The notes: generated by a model not told the origin, from the sequence alone. A stretch of DNA of 64,000 bases from Candidatus Altimarinota bacterium (GCA_025210615.1 JAOARJ010000002.1:1-64000); one strand, 5' to 3'. Shown: positions 10,063 through 22,199, counted from the stretch's first letter. Made by a program: numbers and translations.

Positions 10063-10551
10063 TTAGTTTTCTATATTTTTTTCAATATTAAAAACAAAAT
10101 TAGTTCAACTTTCAAAAGGAAAATCGTAGGAATATCATTCTAAAATAGAATCTACCTCTTTTTTTTCTAATCATGATTTATCCATAGTTTCAGTTTCTTC
10201 TTTTTTTAATTTTTTTAAATTTATTATTTTATTTACCTGTCATTTAGTTTCATGAATAATAGTTACTATTTGAACAATGATTTTATCTTGAGTTTCTTTT
10301 ATTATAACAGGGTGCATATGAATTGATGTTCATATTGTATGTCAATTGTGATCAGGTATCTTTGAGCAAACTCTATAATGAGGAGGGAGATTTCATTGCT
10401 CAATTAATAATAATTCTATAACATCTGAAAATCATTTTACTAATCATTGATAAACATAAGTATTTTCTCATGAATCAGAAATATAGTGTCTTTTATTAAA
10501 AGATTTACTCGTAATATTTTGAATTCAATAGCCAGTTCTATTTTGTTTCAT
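10063..10551 (-). CDS. Unknown 162-residue protein
   Basis: Soluble protein with a His-rich middle (HYRV..PDHNGHTIGTSIHMHPV, residues about 74-100) that could bind metal, and a Lys/Glu-rich segment near residue 120. Several glycines are TGA. No family recognised. The upstream 17-bp block identical to that of the gene at 9465-9962 suggests shared regulation. Confidence 0.6.
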
Positions 10552-10585
10552 TTTATGTAATTTTTGAAGAATATATAATCATCAA

Positions 10586-10602
10586 TAATATATATTTTTT
10601 AG
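10586..10602 (-). promoter_or_regulatory. Putative promoter block of the 10063-10551 gene
   Basis: Second copy of the 17-bp block; TTGATT lies just upstream on the minus strand. The remaining 180 bases up to the DedA-Nudix start are AT-rich and show nothing else clear. Confidence 0.45.
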
Positions 10603-10786
10603 ATAAATCAAGTTTATTTTTGTCTTATTTAAAGGATAAAATAAGTTATATATAAAAAAATTTATTAATAGTTAAGATTAGTAAATAATATTTAAAAAAT
10701 AAAAAATAAAATAAAAATATTATAAATAAATTTGATAAAATTATGCTTTTAAATATAGTTATATAAATATTTTTTAATTTTGTAAA

Positions 10787-11836
10787 ATGCTTTCTGAAAT
10801 AATAAAATTTATCGTTGATATGGTTGACAGTTTGGGATATTTGTGAATTTTTATTATGATGACTCTGGAATCATCATTTTTTCCGTTTCCTAGCGAAGTA
10901 GCACTTATTCCAGCGTGATTTTTAGTTCATGAAGGGAAAATGGATTTACTACCTGCATTTTTAGCTTGATTGTGAGGAAGTTTATTTTGAGCTTATATAA
11001 ATTATGCTTTATGAAAATATTTATGAAAGCCATTTTTAATTAAATATGGAAAATACGTTTTCTTTAAAGAAGATCATTATGAAAAAAGTGAAAAATATTT
11101 TCAATCACACTGAACTATTACAACATTTTTAGGTAGATTAATCCCAGTATTTAGACAATACATTAGTTTTCCAGCGTGAGTTTTTTCTATGAATTTAACA
11201 AAATTTTTATTTTATACAGGATTGGGGGCTTGAATTTGGGCTTGAATTTTAATCACGATTTGATATATTGCCGGACAAAATCAAGATTTAATTATTGAAT
11301 ACTCTCATTTTGCTATAGCTGGAGCCATAATTTTTGTTATTTTATCTTGAATTTTATATTTTATTTACAATAAATATTTTAAGAAAAAAATTGTAAAGGA
11401 AGTATCAGTATTGGCTATTTTTAATAAAAAATGACAACTTTTGTTACAAGATAGAAAAACAATGTCAAAAGCAAATGAAATGTGGTGATTTTTTGGTTGA
11501 AAAGTGGAAGAATGAGAAACATCGCAAGAAGCTTTATTAAGAGAAATAGAAGAAGAACTTAATATTGATATAAATAATTATAATTATGAATATTTATTTA
11601 CTAAAAATAATTATTGGAAACAATTAAATGGTTTTGTAAAAACAAACTATTTTTGAGTCATTATAGATAAAAAAGTCGAAGAGTTTAAAATTTTAGAATG
11701 AGATTGAGCTAAATTTTTTATTAAAGAAGAATTAGAAAAATATTCTTGATTTGAGGGAGAAAAAAATATTTTGAAAGTAAAAAAACATGTTAGTAAAATT
11801 TATGAATTTTATAGTAAAAAAGTATGAAAAAATTAA
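10787..11836 (+). CDS. DedA membrane protein fused to a Nudix hydrolase
   Basis: 349 residues. Residues 1 to about 205 are a DedA (SNARE-associated) domain: an N-terminal region with [28 protein letters not shown], the family motif FLGRLIPVFRQYISFPAG with its conserved Arg, and terminal membrane helices ending in a Lys-rich exit. Residues about 210-349 are a Nudix domain with the box GKVEEGE..(7)..REIEEELNI. DedA proteins act in polyprenyl-phosphate or phospholipid flipping; Nudix enzymes cleave X-linked nucleoside diphosphates. The fusion places a pyrophosphohydrolase on the cytoplasmic face of a lipid-carrier transporter. It overlaps the next gene by 13 bases. No frameshift or stop separates the two halves. 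Confidence 0.9.
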
Positions 11837-12279
11837 AATTTAGAAAAAATTCTATTGTTATAATCTTTAATGAAGCGTGAGAATTTTTATTGCAAAATAG
11901 AAAATTAATTTCAAAAAGTTGAGAGCAATATTGATTATTTTGATGAGGATTAGAAGATTGAGAAAGTGAAATTTCTTGATTAATAAGAGAACTAAAAGAA
12001 GAACTTTGAATGGAATTTGAAGAAGAAGATTTTGAATTTTTATTCTCAAAGGAATTTATAATACCAGAAGAAAATAGACATGCCATTGAAAATGTATTTT
12101 TATTAAAACAAACTAAAAAAATAGATGATTTTACTTTTCCTGAAGGGAATATTTGAGAATTTTTTGAATTTAAAACGGCTATAAAAAATATTATGATTTG
12201 AAGAAGTAAACTTGATAAATTAGATAAAATTTTAGAAGAAACTTATAAATATTATTTAGAAAATTATGATAAAATATAA
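11824..12279 (+). CDS. Nudix hydrolase (second of cluster)
   Basis: 151 residues. Complete Nudix box at about residues 41-63: G-x5-E-x7-RELKEELGM, the only box of the cluster keeping the canonical Gly near the end. Preceded by FGGGLEDGE with two adjacent TGA glycines. Start overlaps the DedA-Nudix fusion and the end overlaps the next gene by 14 bases, so translation is probably coupled. The substrate cannot be inferred from sequence. Confidence 0.88.
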
Positions 12280-12721
12280 AGCTTCTATATTAATTATTAT
12301 AAATAAACAATGAAAAATATTATTACAAGATAGAGCTTGAATTAGTAAAATCTGAGAAAAATGGGCTGTATTTTGATGAGGTGTTGAGCTTTGAGAAAAA
12401 TTTTATGAAACCCTTATTAGGGAGATAAAAGAAGAGTTAAATATTGATTTAGAAGACTGAAAAAATAATTTTAGATTTATATGTTCTCAAAAATTTATAA
12501 ATACTGCGAGAAAAAATAAAGTAAAATGTAATTATTACGCGTTAATAACAGATAAAGAAGAAAAAGATTTTACAGTTTTAGAATGAGCTTGATGTAAATA
12601 TTTTTCACTTGAAGAAGCTAGAAAAAATATAACTATTTGAGATAAACAAGCGAATTTTATGTTTTTTAAATGAATAGAAAAAACTTATAATTATTATTTA
12701 CAGAATTATGGAGAAAATTAA
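12266..12721 (+). CDS. Nudix hydrolase (third of cluster)
   Basis: 151 residues. Nudix box FGGGVELGEKFYETLIREIKEELNI with the E/REIKEE metal ligands intact; the last Gly of the consensus is Asn, as in the two other EELNI members. Three Cys lie in the C-terminal half. Overlaps both neighbours by 14 bases. A paralogue of the preceding and following proteins, presumably from local duplication. Confidence 0.87.
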
Positions 12722-13172
12722 TATTATTAGGGAAGTCTCTTGTTTGATTTTATTTAACAAAAAATGAGAAATTTTAGTACAAGATAGAAAAAATATTTCA
12801 AAATTATGAGAAATGTGGTGATTTTTTTGAGGTTGATTGAAAAAATGAGAAACTCCAGAGAAAGCTTTAATAAGAGAAATAATGGAAGAATTAAATATAG
12901 ATCTAACAACAGAAGAATATAATTATGATTTTATGTTTCAAAAAGACAATATTTGGAGTGAAATAAAAATTATTAGAGTGAATTATTTTTGAGTTATAGT
13001 TGATAAAAAAATAGAAGATTTTTGTGTTTTAGAATGAGATAAGGCAAATTTTTTTAATATTGAAGAATTATTTTCTAAATATTTGATTTGAAGAGAAAAA
13101 CAAAAAGAAGCTATAAAAGAAATTTTTAAAAAAATAAAAATATTTTATAATAAAAAAATGTCATGAAAATAG
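12708..13172 (+). CDS. Nudix hydrolase (fourth of cluster)
   Basis: 154 residues. Starts ATGGAGAAA inside the previous gene; Nudix box GGLKKGETPEKALIREIMEELNI. Its sequence before and after the box (QDRKNISKLGEMWGFF, then NYFGVIVDKKIEDF) is closest to the Nudix half of the DedA fusion at 10787-11836, suggesting that the two are recent copies. Ends 10 bases inside murD. Confidence 0.87.
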
Positions 13173-14494
13173 AGGATTTGAAAAATAAAAATATCGCGAT
13201 TTTGTGATTCTGAAAGGAATGACAAAGTTCTTTAAATTTTCTTTTAAATAATAAAATTACGCAAAAAAATAAAATTACGATATTAGATGCTAATAAAAAT
13301 ATAGAAAAAAAATTATCAATAAATTATATTTTGTGAGAGAAATATTTAGATAATTTAGAAGAATTTGATGTAATTATAAAAACCTCTTGAATAAGCTCTT
13401 ATAACGAAAAAATAAATAAATTTTTAGATAAAATTACTTCGCAAACTCAAATATTTTTTGATAATTTTGATAATGAAAAAATTATAGCAGTAACGGCTAC
13501 AAAGTGAAAATCTACGACAGTAAGTTTGATTTATGAAGTATTAAAAACGGCTTGATATAAAGTAAAGTTAGTATGAAATATTTGAAATCCTTTTTTAGAT
13601 GAGATAGAATTCAGCAAGCAAAAAAAATATGATTATATTATTTGTGAGTTATCAAGTTATATGTTAGAGGGGCTTAATAAAACTAACTTTATAAGCGTTT
13701 TATGAAATATTTATCCTGACCATTTAGATTATCATAACTGATTTGAAAATTATAAAAATGCGAAATTAAATATACTAAAAAATTCTAAAATAAATATTGT
13801 TCGTGATAATATAAAAGCTAATTTTAGTGATATTAGTCATGTAGTTTTTTTCTGAAAAAGTAGTGAAAATAATTTTTATTTTGATGATAAAAATAATTAT
13901 TACAAAAATAAAAAGTTGTTGTGACAAATTAATTCTAATTTAGCTTGAATGCATAATTTATTTAACATAACTAGTGTTATTGCTGTTTGTGATGCGATTT
14001 GAATAGATTTTTTTGATATAAAAAAGTGAGTGGAAAAATTTAATAGTTTACCTCATAGACTTGAAAATATTTGAGAATTTTCTTGAATAATTTTTATTGA
14101 TGATGCTATTTCTACAACGCCAGAGAGTACTATTGAAGCCATAAAAACATATTGAGAAAATATTTGAACTATATTTTTAGGTTGAAAAGATAGAGGTTAT
14201 GAGTATAATGACTTACTAAACTTGATTTTTGAGAAAAAAATAGGAAATTTGGTTGTTTTTCCTGAAATTTATGATAAAATTTGCGAGATTTTAGAAAAAA
14301 ATAGTGATAAAAAAATAAATTTATTATACACTGATAAGATGAGTGAAGCTGTAAAATTTGCTTATGATAATACAGAGAAATGAAAAATATGTTTATTGTC
14401 AACAGCAGCACCAAGCTATAATTTATGGAAAAATTTTGAAGAAAAATGAAGAGAATTTAAAAAATATGTTATAAAATATTCTTCTAAAAAATAA
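13163..14494 (+). CDS. murD: UDP-N-acetylmuramoylalanine--D-glutamate ligase
   Basis: 443 residues, normal length. N-terminal nucleotide-binding start (IAILGFGKEGQSS), P-loop AVTATKGKSTT (about residues 114-124, a Gly encoded by TGA), ELSSYML, the Mur ligase motif with GNIYPDHLDYHNGFENYKNAK, then NLAGMHNLFNI, LPHRLENIGEFSGIIFIDDAISTTPESTIEAI and GGKDRGYEY. MurD adds D-glutamate to UDP-MurNAc-L-Ala in the cytoplasm. Its place after DedA and Nudix genes joins lipid-carrier and cell-wall functions. The following gene starts 2 bases after its stop. Confidence 0.93.
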
Positions 14495-14496
14495 TT

Positions 14497-16203
14497 ATGA
14501 GAAATATAAAAAAGATACTTTTGATTATAATTTGAATGTTATTTATTTGATTAAATAGCGTTTTTGCTGGATATGAAGATATTCTAAAATATGAAAATAT
14601 TTTGGATAGTTTATTTACTCATAGTGAATTATCAACGAAAATAAAAACAGAAAAATTATCTGATGCTTTAGCTGATTTTGAAGATCAGATACCTGAAAAA
14701 AAGAAACCTCTTGCTGAGTGATTAAAGATGCTTATTAGGTATAAACTTGAATATTTTGACTTAAATATTGATACGAAATATATTGAAATTCCGTATTATA
14801 TAGAGAAAACTTGATTAAAAATTTATAAAGCAAATAAAAAATATGAATTTGTAAAAAATAATAAAATTTATAGAATTGATTTTAGTAAATATTTTTGAAT
14901 AGATAATGATAATTACAAATATTTTATAGGTAATAGTGATTTTAATAATGCTATAATTATAGCGACTAGTTCGGGATATAAGGTTGTAAATGATTATAAG
15001 ATTGAAGAGAAATTACCTCTTTATAAATTATCTGATTATGCTAAATGATTTGTAAATAAAGATGAACCATTCTTGCTTATCTGAAAAAATTATTATGCAT
15101 TAGATTTTTCTTATTACTATTCCTTTCGTGAAGCGTATAATTGATTTTATCCTAGTGATAAAATTTGAGGCAAGAAAATTAATGATTTAGTTTTTTTACT
15201 TAATGAAAATAGGGAATTAATTTATACTGCAAGCTATAGTTTGAATAAAATTATTTGAGGCGATTTTATAAAAAATATTTTAACTCATAGAAATTATATT
15301 ATATCACTTTTATCTGAAAGAGTTTGATATTACTCAAACGCTATAAATACAGAAGATGTAATGTGAAGAATTCAGAAAAAAACTCTTGAATTAATAAAAA
15401 ATAAAAAAACAGATGAACAAAAAATAAAAGAGATTTATGGTTTTATTTTAGAACATTATACTTATGATTCGGCTTGATTGGCTAGAGGGTATAAACCTGT
15501 TTTCAGTGCTATTTGAACTTATGATAGTCAGAAATGAGTTTGTGATGCTTATACTAGACTTTTTGTTTATATGTTGGGATTTGCCGGTATTAGTGATGAT
15601 ATTGAAATAAAATCGGGCTATGTTTTAAAAGAAGAAGTTTACGATGATTATTCTCATGCTTGGGTAAAAATTTGAGATTATTATTATGATCCAACTTTTG
15701 ATGATCCAATAGGGAATACTAAAACAAGAGAAGAAGAAGACTGGCTTTATTATAAATTACCTGAAGAGCTTATATATGCGGCTAGAATCAATTGAACCAA
15801 CGTAAGTAATTCAGTGAAAAATATGACATATGCACAGAGAACGAAATATATAGAAAAAAGATATTTTGATTTATTATCTAATGAAAATTATAAAGATTAT
15901 AATTTATTACAGCCATTTTTGGTTATGAAAGAGAGTTGAATAGAGCCATGAGAAAAAATTACTATTGATAAATTGAAAAATGCGATTTCTTATTGAGAAT
16001 ATAATGGTGTAGAACTTGTTATTGATTGAGAAAAAAGGCCTCCTGTGTTTATTAAATATTATGAAATAAAAGATGATTTCAGTAATTTCTTAGAATCAGT
16101 GCAAGCAACAAATAAAGATTTAGATGATTTAGTCTTAATAAAATGGAGAAAAAATAATTGAATATCAGAGTATAGATTGGTTTATGAAATGACTAAAGCG
16201 TAA
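14497..16203 (+). CDS. Secreted transglutaminase-like protein
   Basis: 568 residues. Signal peptide at about residues 1-25 (hydrophobic run ending VFAGYE). The transglutaminase-like core has a Cys in GVCDAYTRLF (349), His in SHAWVKI (387) and Asp in YYYDPTFDDP (398), the order of the catalytic triad. Bacterial members act as proteases or protein cross-linkers outside the membrane. A long N-terminal region of about 300 residues has no recognised domain; a beta-rich C-terminal region follows. Last gene of the operon that begins at 10787. Confidence 0.82.
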
Positions 16204-16269
16204 AAAACATTTGATTTTTGCTTAAAATAGAGTATATTGCTTTATATTTTATAAAGTAATATATTTTTT

Positions 16270-16833
16270 ATGGGTGAAAAAAAGCAAGACAAACAATTTG
16301 AGCCGAATTTATGAGCTCTAAATGAACAAATGAAAAAGATTGAAAAAATGGATGAAAAAGAAGAAAAAGAAAAAGAGAAGAAAAAATTAGATTTTGGTTT
16401 AGATAAACAAAAACTTAGAGAAAGAATAGCAAAAGCTAAAGAAATAGAGTTTTTAAAATCTTTGATAGAAAGAGGTTTGATTACTCCAGCATTAGCTGAT
16501 AAAATTTCTCATAATGAAGCCTTTTCAGAAGCTGATATCGAAGAAATTTTTGAAAAAATTGATGAGATTGAAGAGTTAGGAGATAAAGTTTTACCTGCTG
16601 AATTAAGGCTTACTAAAAAAGAATATTTATGAGCTTTGCATAGTGAAGATGAAAAACAAACAGCTCTTAAAAAATTAAATGATGCGCTAGTACATATTTA
16701 TAACCAAACTAATGCTGGTGGAAGTTCTCCTATTTCATCTATTTTTGGTTTTTTTGGTTTTTTAAATGAAAACTTAGTAACAGCTCAAGAAAATACAATA
16801 GACATTAAAAGAAGTCTAGAAGAAAAAAAATAA
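16270..16833 (+). CDS. Highly charged helical protein
   Basis: 187 residues. Glu/Lys-rich coiled coil at residues about 18-60, then a region similar in feel to short helical repeats (LIERGLITPALADKI), then a Gly/Phe-rich stretch (SSIFGFFGFL) near the C-terminus. No family recognised. It follows the transglutaminase operon by 66 bases and precedes the EamA array by 18 bases; it could be the first gene of that array. Confidence 0.65.
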
Positions 16834-16851
16834 TATATTAATTAAATAAAA

Positions 16852-17703
16852 ATGATTTTTTTAGCTATAATAAAAACTATTATAGATAGTATCACGAATA
16901 TTACTTACAAACAGGCTTTAGCTTATCATCCTCGTGCTGTTGTACATGCGTCTATTTGACATTTTATAAAACTAATTATCGTAATTGGATTATTAATATT
17001 TTTACCTATTTTATCGCAAATTAATTTAGAATTAGTTTTATTCGTTTTATGAAGTTGCTTATTTGCATTTTTTGCATGAATAATTTCTCAAACTTGTTAT
17101 AGAAATGAAAAAATTTCAGCGCTAGTTCCTTATTCTAAAGCGGATAGTATAATGGTAATTATTTATTCATATTTCTTTTTGAATAGTGATAATTCAGTAT
17201 CATTTGCGAGTTTTATAATAGCGCTTATAACAATATTTTTTATTGTTTTTATGAATATTGATTTTAATAATTTTACTTTTTCAAAATATACAGGATTATA
17301 TTTGGTCGTAAAATTTTTAAGAATGATTTGAGCAATATTTTTGTGATATGCTATTATTCAGACTAATCCAGAAGTGATTTACGCGTTAGAAAAAATGACT
17401 TATGTTGTTATTTCTATAGTGTCAGTAATAGTTTTGTGAATAAAATTTTCTGATTATAAATTGCCTGCTTGATATTATAAATTGAAAATGTTTAATGAAA
17501 TTTTGTGAATTTTTACAGGATTAGCGTGATTATTTATAATTAAAAAATTATGACTTGTTATTTCTACAATGCTTTGATTTTTATGATTTGTTTGAGTGAT
17601 GTTTTTCGCTTACGTATTAGATTGAGATAAGCCTAGTAAGAAAAATTTTATAACTTGAATAATTGTTATGACTTTAGTTTCTCTTTGATATTATTTAAAA
17701 TAA
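16852..17703 (+). CDS. EamA-type transporter paralogue 1
   Basis: 283 residues, about ten hydrophobic helices. Shared signature of the array: Y-x-x-E-K-I-S-A-L-x-P-Y-S-K near residue 90, and a C-terminal LVISTMLGFLGFV..MFFAYVLDGDKPSKK. This is the layout of drug/metabolite-superfamily (EamA) permeases, which exchange small metabolites such as amino acids or nucleotides. The most divergent member of the array. No known substrate. Confidence 0.75.
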
Positions 17704-17709
17704 TAATTT

Positions 17710-18582
17710 ATGAACTTATTTTGGTGAGTTATAAAGAATGTTTTATGAACTGTTGACACAATTCTTTATAAAAAATCATTTTCATATAGGCCAAATTTAT
17801 TTATGAATACATTTATAATAAGTTTTTATTATTTTATTGCTTGAAGTTTATTTTTATTGTTTTTTTATTGAAAACTTAATATAATTTTCTCTCTAGCAGT
17901 ATCAATGTTTTTTGTAAATATAGTTCGGTTTATAACAGAAACTTTTAATCAAAAAATCTATAGTCAAGAAAAAATATCAACTTTAATGCCATATTCAAAG
18001 CTAGATACAGTAATATGAATGATAATCGCATTTTTTATATTTTGATGAGTGTCTTGGTTGTCTTTTTTAATAGCTTTAGCAATAGTATTTATATCGATTA
18101 TTCCAAATATAAATTTTAAATCTTCAGAGAAAAAAATCTCTAAAATGGTTTTATTATATATTTTCTTAAAAATAATTTGGGCTTTTTTGTATGTTATAGA
18201 ATGATATATAATAGTAAAACTTCTTGCTTTTGATTTCTTTGTTGTTGATATATTTACATATGGATTATGCTGAATTGTTGTGGCTTTACTTAGCTCTTGA
18301 AAAATGAAATTAGAAGATTTTAAAATGCCAAAAAGTTATCATATTCTTAGATTTTCCTGAGCAGTTTTAAATATTATAACTAATTTCTTGTGAGCTTTTT
18401 TGATAGTAGAGTTATGATTAATAGTATCTTCTATACTGTGATTCTTATGAACTTGAATGACTTTGATAATGTCGTACTTTGTCTTTTGAGATAAGCCTAG
18501 TAAAAAAGATTTAATATTAACTATAATTATAACAATATTGGTATTCTTATGATTTTACTTTAAAGATTATTGATTAAATTAA
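17710..18582 (+). CDS. EamA-type transporter paralogue 2
   Basis: 290 residues, about ten helices. Starts MNLFWG, followed by a YKKSFSYRPN motif shared with paralogues 3 to 6; mid-protein EKISTLMPYSKLD; C-terminus WLIVSSILGFLGTGMTLIMSYFVFGDKPSKKD type. Seven bases separate it from copy 1. Its closest relative is copy 3; long identical stretches remain at the nucleotide level near both C-termini. One CGG codon (17926-17928) lies in a membrane helix. Confidence 0.78.
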
Positions 18583-18589
18583 TAATAAA

Positions 18590-19465
18590 ATGAATATATT
18601 TTGGTGAATAGTAAAAAATATTTTATGAACATTTAGTACTTTTTTTTATAAAAAGTCTTTATTAAGTAGACCAAATTTACTTGTTAATGCATTCTTAACA
18701 AGTATTTATCATTTTTTTGCAGGATTTTTTATATTGTCGCTTTTTGCTTTAGAACCTATATTATATGTTCCAGTTATTGTACTATTTGCTTGAAATTTTA
18801 TTCGGTATTTTACGTCTATTTTAGAACAAAAAGTTTATCAAGATGAAAAAATTTCAGCATTAATACCATATTCAAATTTGAATATTATAATGTGAATGAT
18901 AATAGCTTTTTTTGTGTTTTGAGGAGTGTCTTGGATATCTTTTGTAATAGCTTTAATAATAGTGATACTATCTATTGTTCCAAATTTGAAATTTAATAAA
19001 TCTTCAGGTAAAAAAATATCAAAAATGGTTTTATTGTATGTTTGATTACAAATAATACGTGCCATTATTTATGTGTCAGAATGATATGTAATTTTAAAAA
19101 TGATAGCTTTTGATTTTTTTGTCCTTAATATTTTTTCATATTGATTTGCTTGAGTTTGTATAAGTTTTGTTCTTTTTAGAATCAAAAAAGTTAAATTAGA
19201 TGATTTTAAGATGAATAAACCTTACCATATTTCTAAATTTGTAGAGAATATAATTTATGTAATAAGTTCTTATTTATCAGCTTTTTTGATAGTAGAATTG
19301 TGATTAATAGTATCTTCTATTTTGTGATTTTTATGAACTTGAATGACTTTGATAATGTCATATTTTGCTTTTTGAGATAAACCTAGTAAAAAAGATTTAA
19401 TATTAACTATAGTTATAACAATATTAGTATTCCTATGATTTTATTTTAAAGATTATTGACTATAA
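18590..19465 (+). CDS. EamA-type transporter paralogue 3
   Basis: 291 residues. Same architecture as copy 2 with near-identical ends (MNIFWG start; GFLGTGMTLIMSYFAFGDKPSKKD near the C-terminus). A CGG codon (18803-18805) occupies the same membrane position as in copy 2. The high similarity suggests recent duplication or gene conversion. A gap of about 104 bases, AT-rich and possibly with a promoter, separates it from copy 4. Confidence 0.78.
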
Positions 19466-19569
19466 AGTAAAAATATACAAATAAAAATAAAAAAAAATGT
19501 TCAAAATTTCCATTTTTTTATAAAATGTGATAGAATGAATAAGATTTAAATGTGTAATTAATAAAAATA

Positions 19570-20424
19570 ATGTTAGTATCCCTAATTTGAGCGTTATTCC
19601 AAACAATATTTTCAGGAATAGATAATGTAAATTATAAAAAATCTTTGGTTTATAATCCTGGAATTTTAGTTTTCAGATTTTTTTGAGTTTTATCAGAATG
19701 AAGTGCAGCATTTATTTTAGCATTATTTGTTAAAATAAATTTTTCTGAACATCTAATTTTTTGGATGCTTATGTGAGTCGCTGTATTAAATGCTTTTGCT
19801 TGAATTCTCGGTCAAAGAGCGTATACAGAAGAAAAAATATCAGTACTTATGCCTTATTCAAAGGTAGATGCTGTTATTATTGTTATAGTTTCATTTTTCT
19901 TATTTAAAGATGTTTCAGTTTTTTCTTTTGCTGTTTGTATGCTTATTTTAGCTATTACTATTTGAGCAAATATTGATTTCAAAAATTTTAAAATGTCAAA
20001 ACCAGTTTTATATGTTATTATTTCAAAAATTATTTATTGAATTTGATGAATAGTGTGCTGATACGCGTTAAAACATATTACTGCTTATGACTTTTTTGTA
20101 TATGATAGAGTTACTTTTGTAATTGTTTTGATTATTTCAATGTTGCTTTTTGCTACAAAACTTAAAAAAGAAGATTTTGTATTTCCTAAACAATTTTATG
20201 TATGTAGATATATAAGTTCTTACACTCGGATGATAGGTTATTTTATAGGATTATTGCTTATCAGTGAATTGTGATTAGTTATGTCAACAATTTTATGATT
20301 CCTGCAAATGGCAGTATTATTAGTTATGTCTTACTTTATGTTATGAGATAAACCTAGTAAAAGAGATTTAGTTTTGACTTGAATAGTAACAGTATTAGTA
20401 TTTATAGGATTATATTTTAGATAA
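19570..20424 (+). CDS. EamA-type transporter paralogue 4
   Basis: 284 residues. Start ATG follows AATAAAAATA without a Shine-Dalgarno sequence. Motifs: VNYKKSLVYNPG near the N-terminus, EKISVLMPYSKVDA, and SELGLVMSTILGFL then GDKPSKRD near the C-terminus. Its CGG codon (residue 220) aligns without gaps, counted from the C-terminus, with a TGG tryptophan (residue 218) in copy 5. Confidence 0.78.
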
Positions 20425-20430
20425 AAAATT

Positions 20431-21279
20431 ATGATTTTTTGGGGAATTTTACAAACATTTTTTTCATCACTAGACAGTATTTTTTATAAAAAATCTGTTT
20501 CTTTTAGACCAAAAAATTTGGTAATGAGAAGTTTTTGAGCTTTTTTTAGTATAATTTTTTTATTGATATTTGCATATATTTTAAATCTAATTGAATTTAA
20601 ATATTCTAATGTACTAATATTAACAATTTTTATGCATATATTATATTTAATATCTTGATATTTGTGATTAATTGCTTATTCTAATGAAAAGATATCAGTA
20701 TTAATGCCATATTCAAAGCTAGATGCCGTTGTAGTAATAATAGTTTCTTTTATAATTTTTCAAGATGTTTCAGTTTTTTCTTTTCTTATTTGAATATTAA
20801 TATTATTAATTTCTGTTTTTTGAAAAATAAATTTTAAGGAAGTAAAATTTTCAAGAAATATTATTTATGTTATTATTGCGAGGACAATATGAGGAATCTG
20901 TTGAGTACTAACTTGATATATTTTAAAAGATATTTCAGAGATTGATTTTTTCATGTATGAGAGAATTTCATTTTTTACAGTAACATTTTTTTTCCTTTTT
21001 ATTACAATGTTTAAATATAAAAAAGAAGATTTTATTTTCCCTAAAACATTTTATATTTCAAGATTTTTTAATTTTTTCTTTTGGGCAGTATGAGCTTTGA
21101 TAGGTCTTTTTATTATAAAAAGTTTGTGATTAGTAGTTTCTTCAATATTATGATTTTTATGAATGTGAATTACATTGGTTATGTCATATTTTATTTTTTG
21201 AGACAAACCTAGTAAAAAAGATATAATTTTGACAATAATTATAACAATATTAGTGTTTTTGTGATTTTATTTTAGATAA
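20431..21279 (+). CDS. EamA-type transporter paralogue 5
   Basis: 282 residues. Motifs: SIFYKKSVSFRPK near the N-terminus, EKISVLMPYSKLDA, KSLGLVVSSILGFL and GDKPSKKD. Six bases after copy 4. Most membrane helices contain Phe/Ile/Leu with TGA glycines. Probably shares a transcript with copies 4 and 6. Confidence 0.78.
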
Positions 21280-21288
21280 AAATTTATT

Positions 21289-22143
21289 ATGCGGGCAGCG
21301 ATATTAAAATCAGTTCTTTGAGCTTTTGACACAGTAAATTATAAAAAAGTTTTAGGTTATAGACCAACTTTTTTAGTTTTTAGGATTTCTTGAATTTCAT
21401 TAAGTCTTATTTTCTGAAGTTTGCTTCTCTTATTTAATCCATTAGATTCAGTTACTTTTAATTTTGTTATAATTTTATTTTTAGTTGCAGGATTAAATTT
21501 AGTCCGTTATGCAACAAATCAATATGCATATAGTAGAGAAAAAATTTCAGTACTAACTCCTTATTCTTGAATAGGTTCAGTTTTTTCTATTATTTGAGCA
21601 TTTATAATTTTTTCAAATGTTTCTTTGATTTCATTTTTTATTGCTATTTTGATAATTCTTTTATCTGTTTGAAGTAATGTTAATTTTAAACAATTAGATT
21701 TTAATAAAACCATTTTAGTTTTTATCTGATGACAAATTTTTGGTGCTATATCTAGTCTGATTTTAGCAGATATGATAACATCAAGTATTTCGGAAATTTC
21801 TTTTTTTATTTATATTAGAATAATTTATTTGATTATATTAGTAGTCATGTTTTTGATTCTTAGAGAGTCAATTTCTAAATTTAAAATGTGAGGAGAATTT
21901 TATTTTCATAGAACGCTTTGAACTATAAATTGAATTTTTCGGTCATTATTAGAATTATATTTGATAAAAAATTTATGACTAGTTTTATCAACAATATTAT
22001 GATTTTTAGAAACTGTAACAACACTTATTTTATCATATTTTGTTTTTTGAGATAGACCTAAAAATAAGGATATAATTTTAACAATAATTATTACAATATT
22101 AGTATTCTTGTGATTTTATTTTAAGGATTATTGATTAAGTTAA
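21289..22143 (+). CDS. EamA-type transporter paralogue 6
   Basis: 284 residues. Starts MRAAILKS with VNYKKVLGYRPT; EKISVLTPYSGIGS replaces the lysine of the PYSK motif by glycine; C-terminal GDRPKNKD replaces GDKPSKKD. Ends in the DYGLS type tail also seen in copies 2 and 3. Closed by a terminator. Confidence 0.77.
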
Positions 22144-22162
22144 TAAAAAATAATAAAAGAAA

Positions 22163-22198
22163 AGCTCCTTTAAATTATCTTAAGGGAGCTATAATTTT
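22163..22198 (+). terminator. Terminator of the EamA array
   Basis: AGCTCCTTT (22163-22171) pairs with AAGGGAGCT (22182-22190), one G-T pair, then ATAATTTTC. The T-run is weak. Confidence 0.6.
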
Positions 22199-22199
22199 C

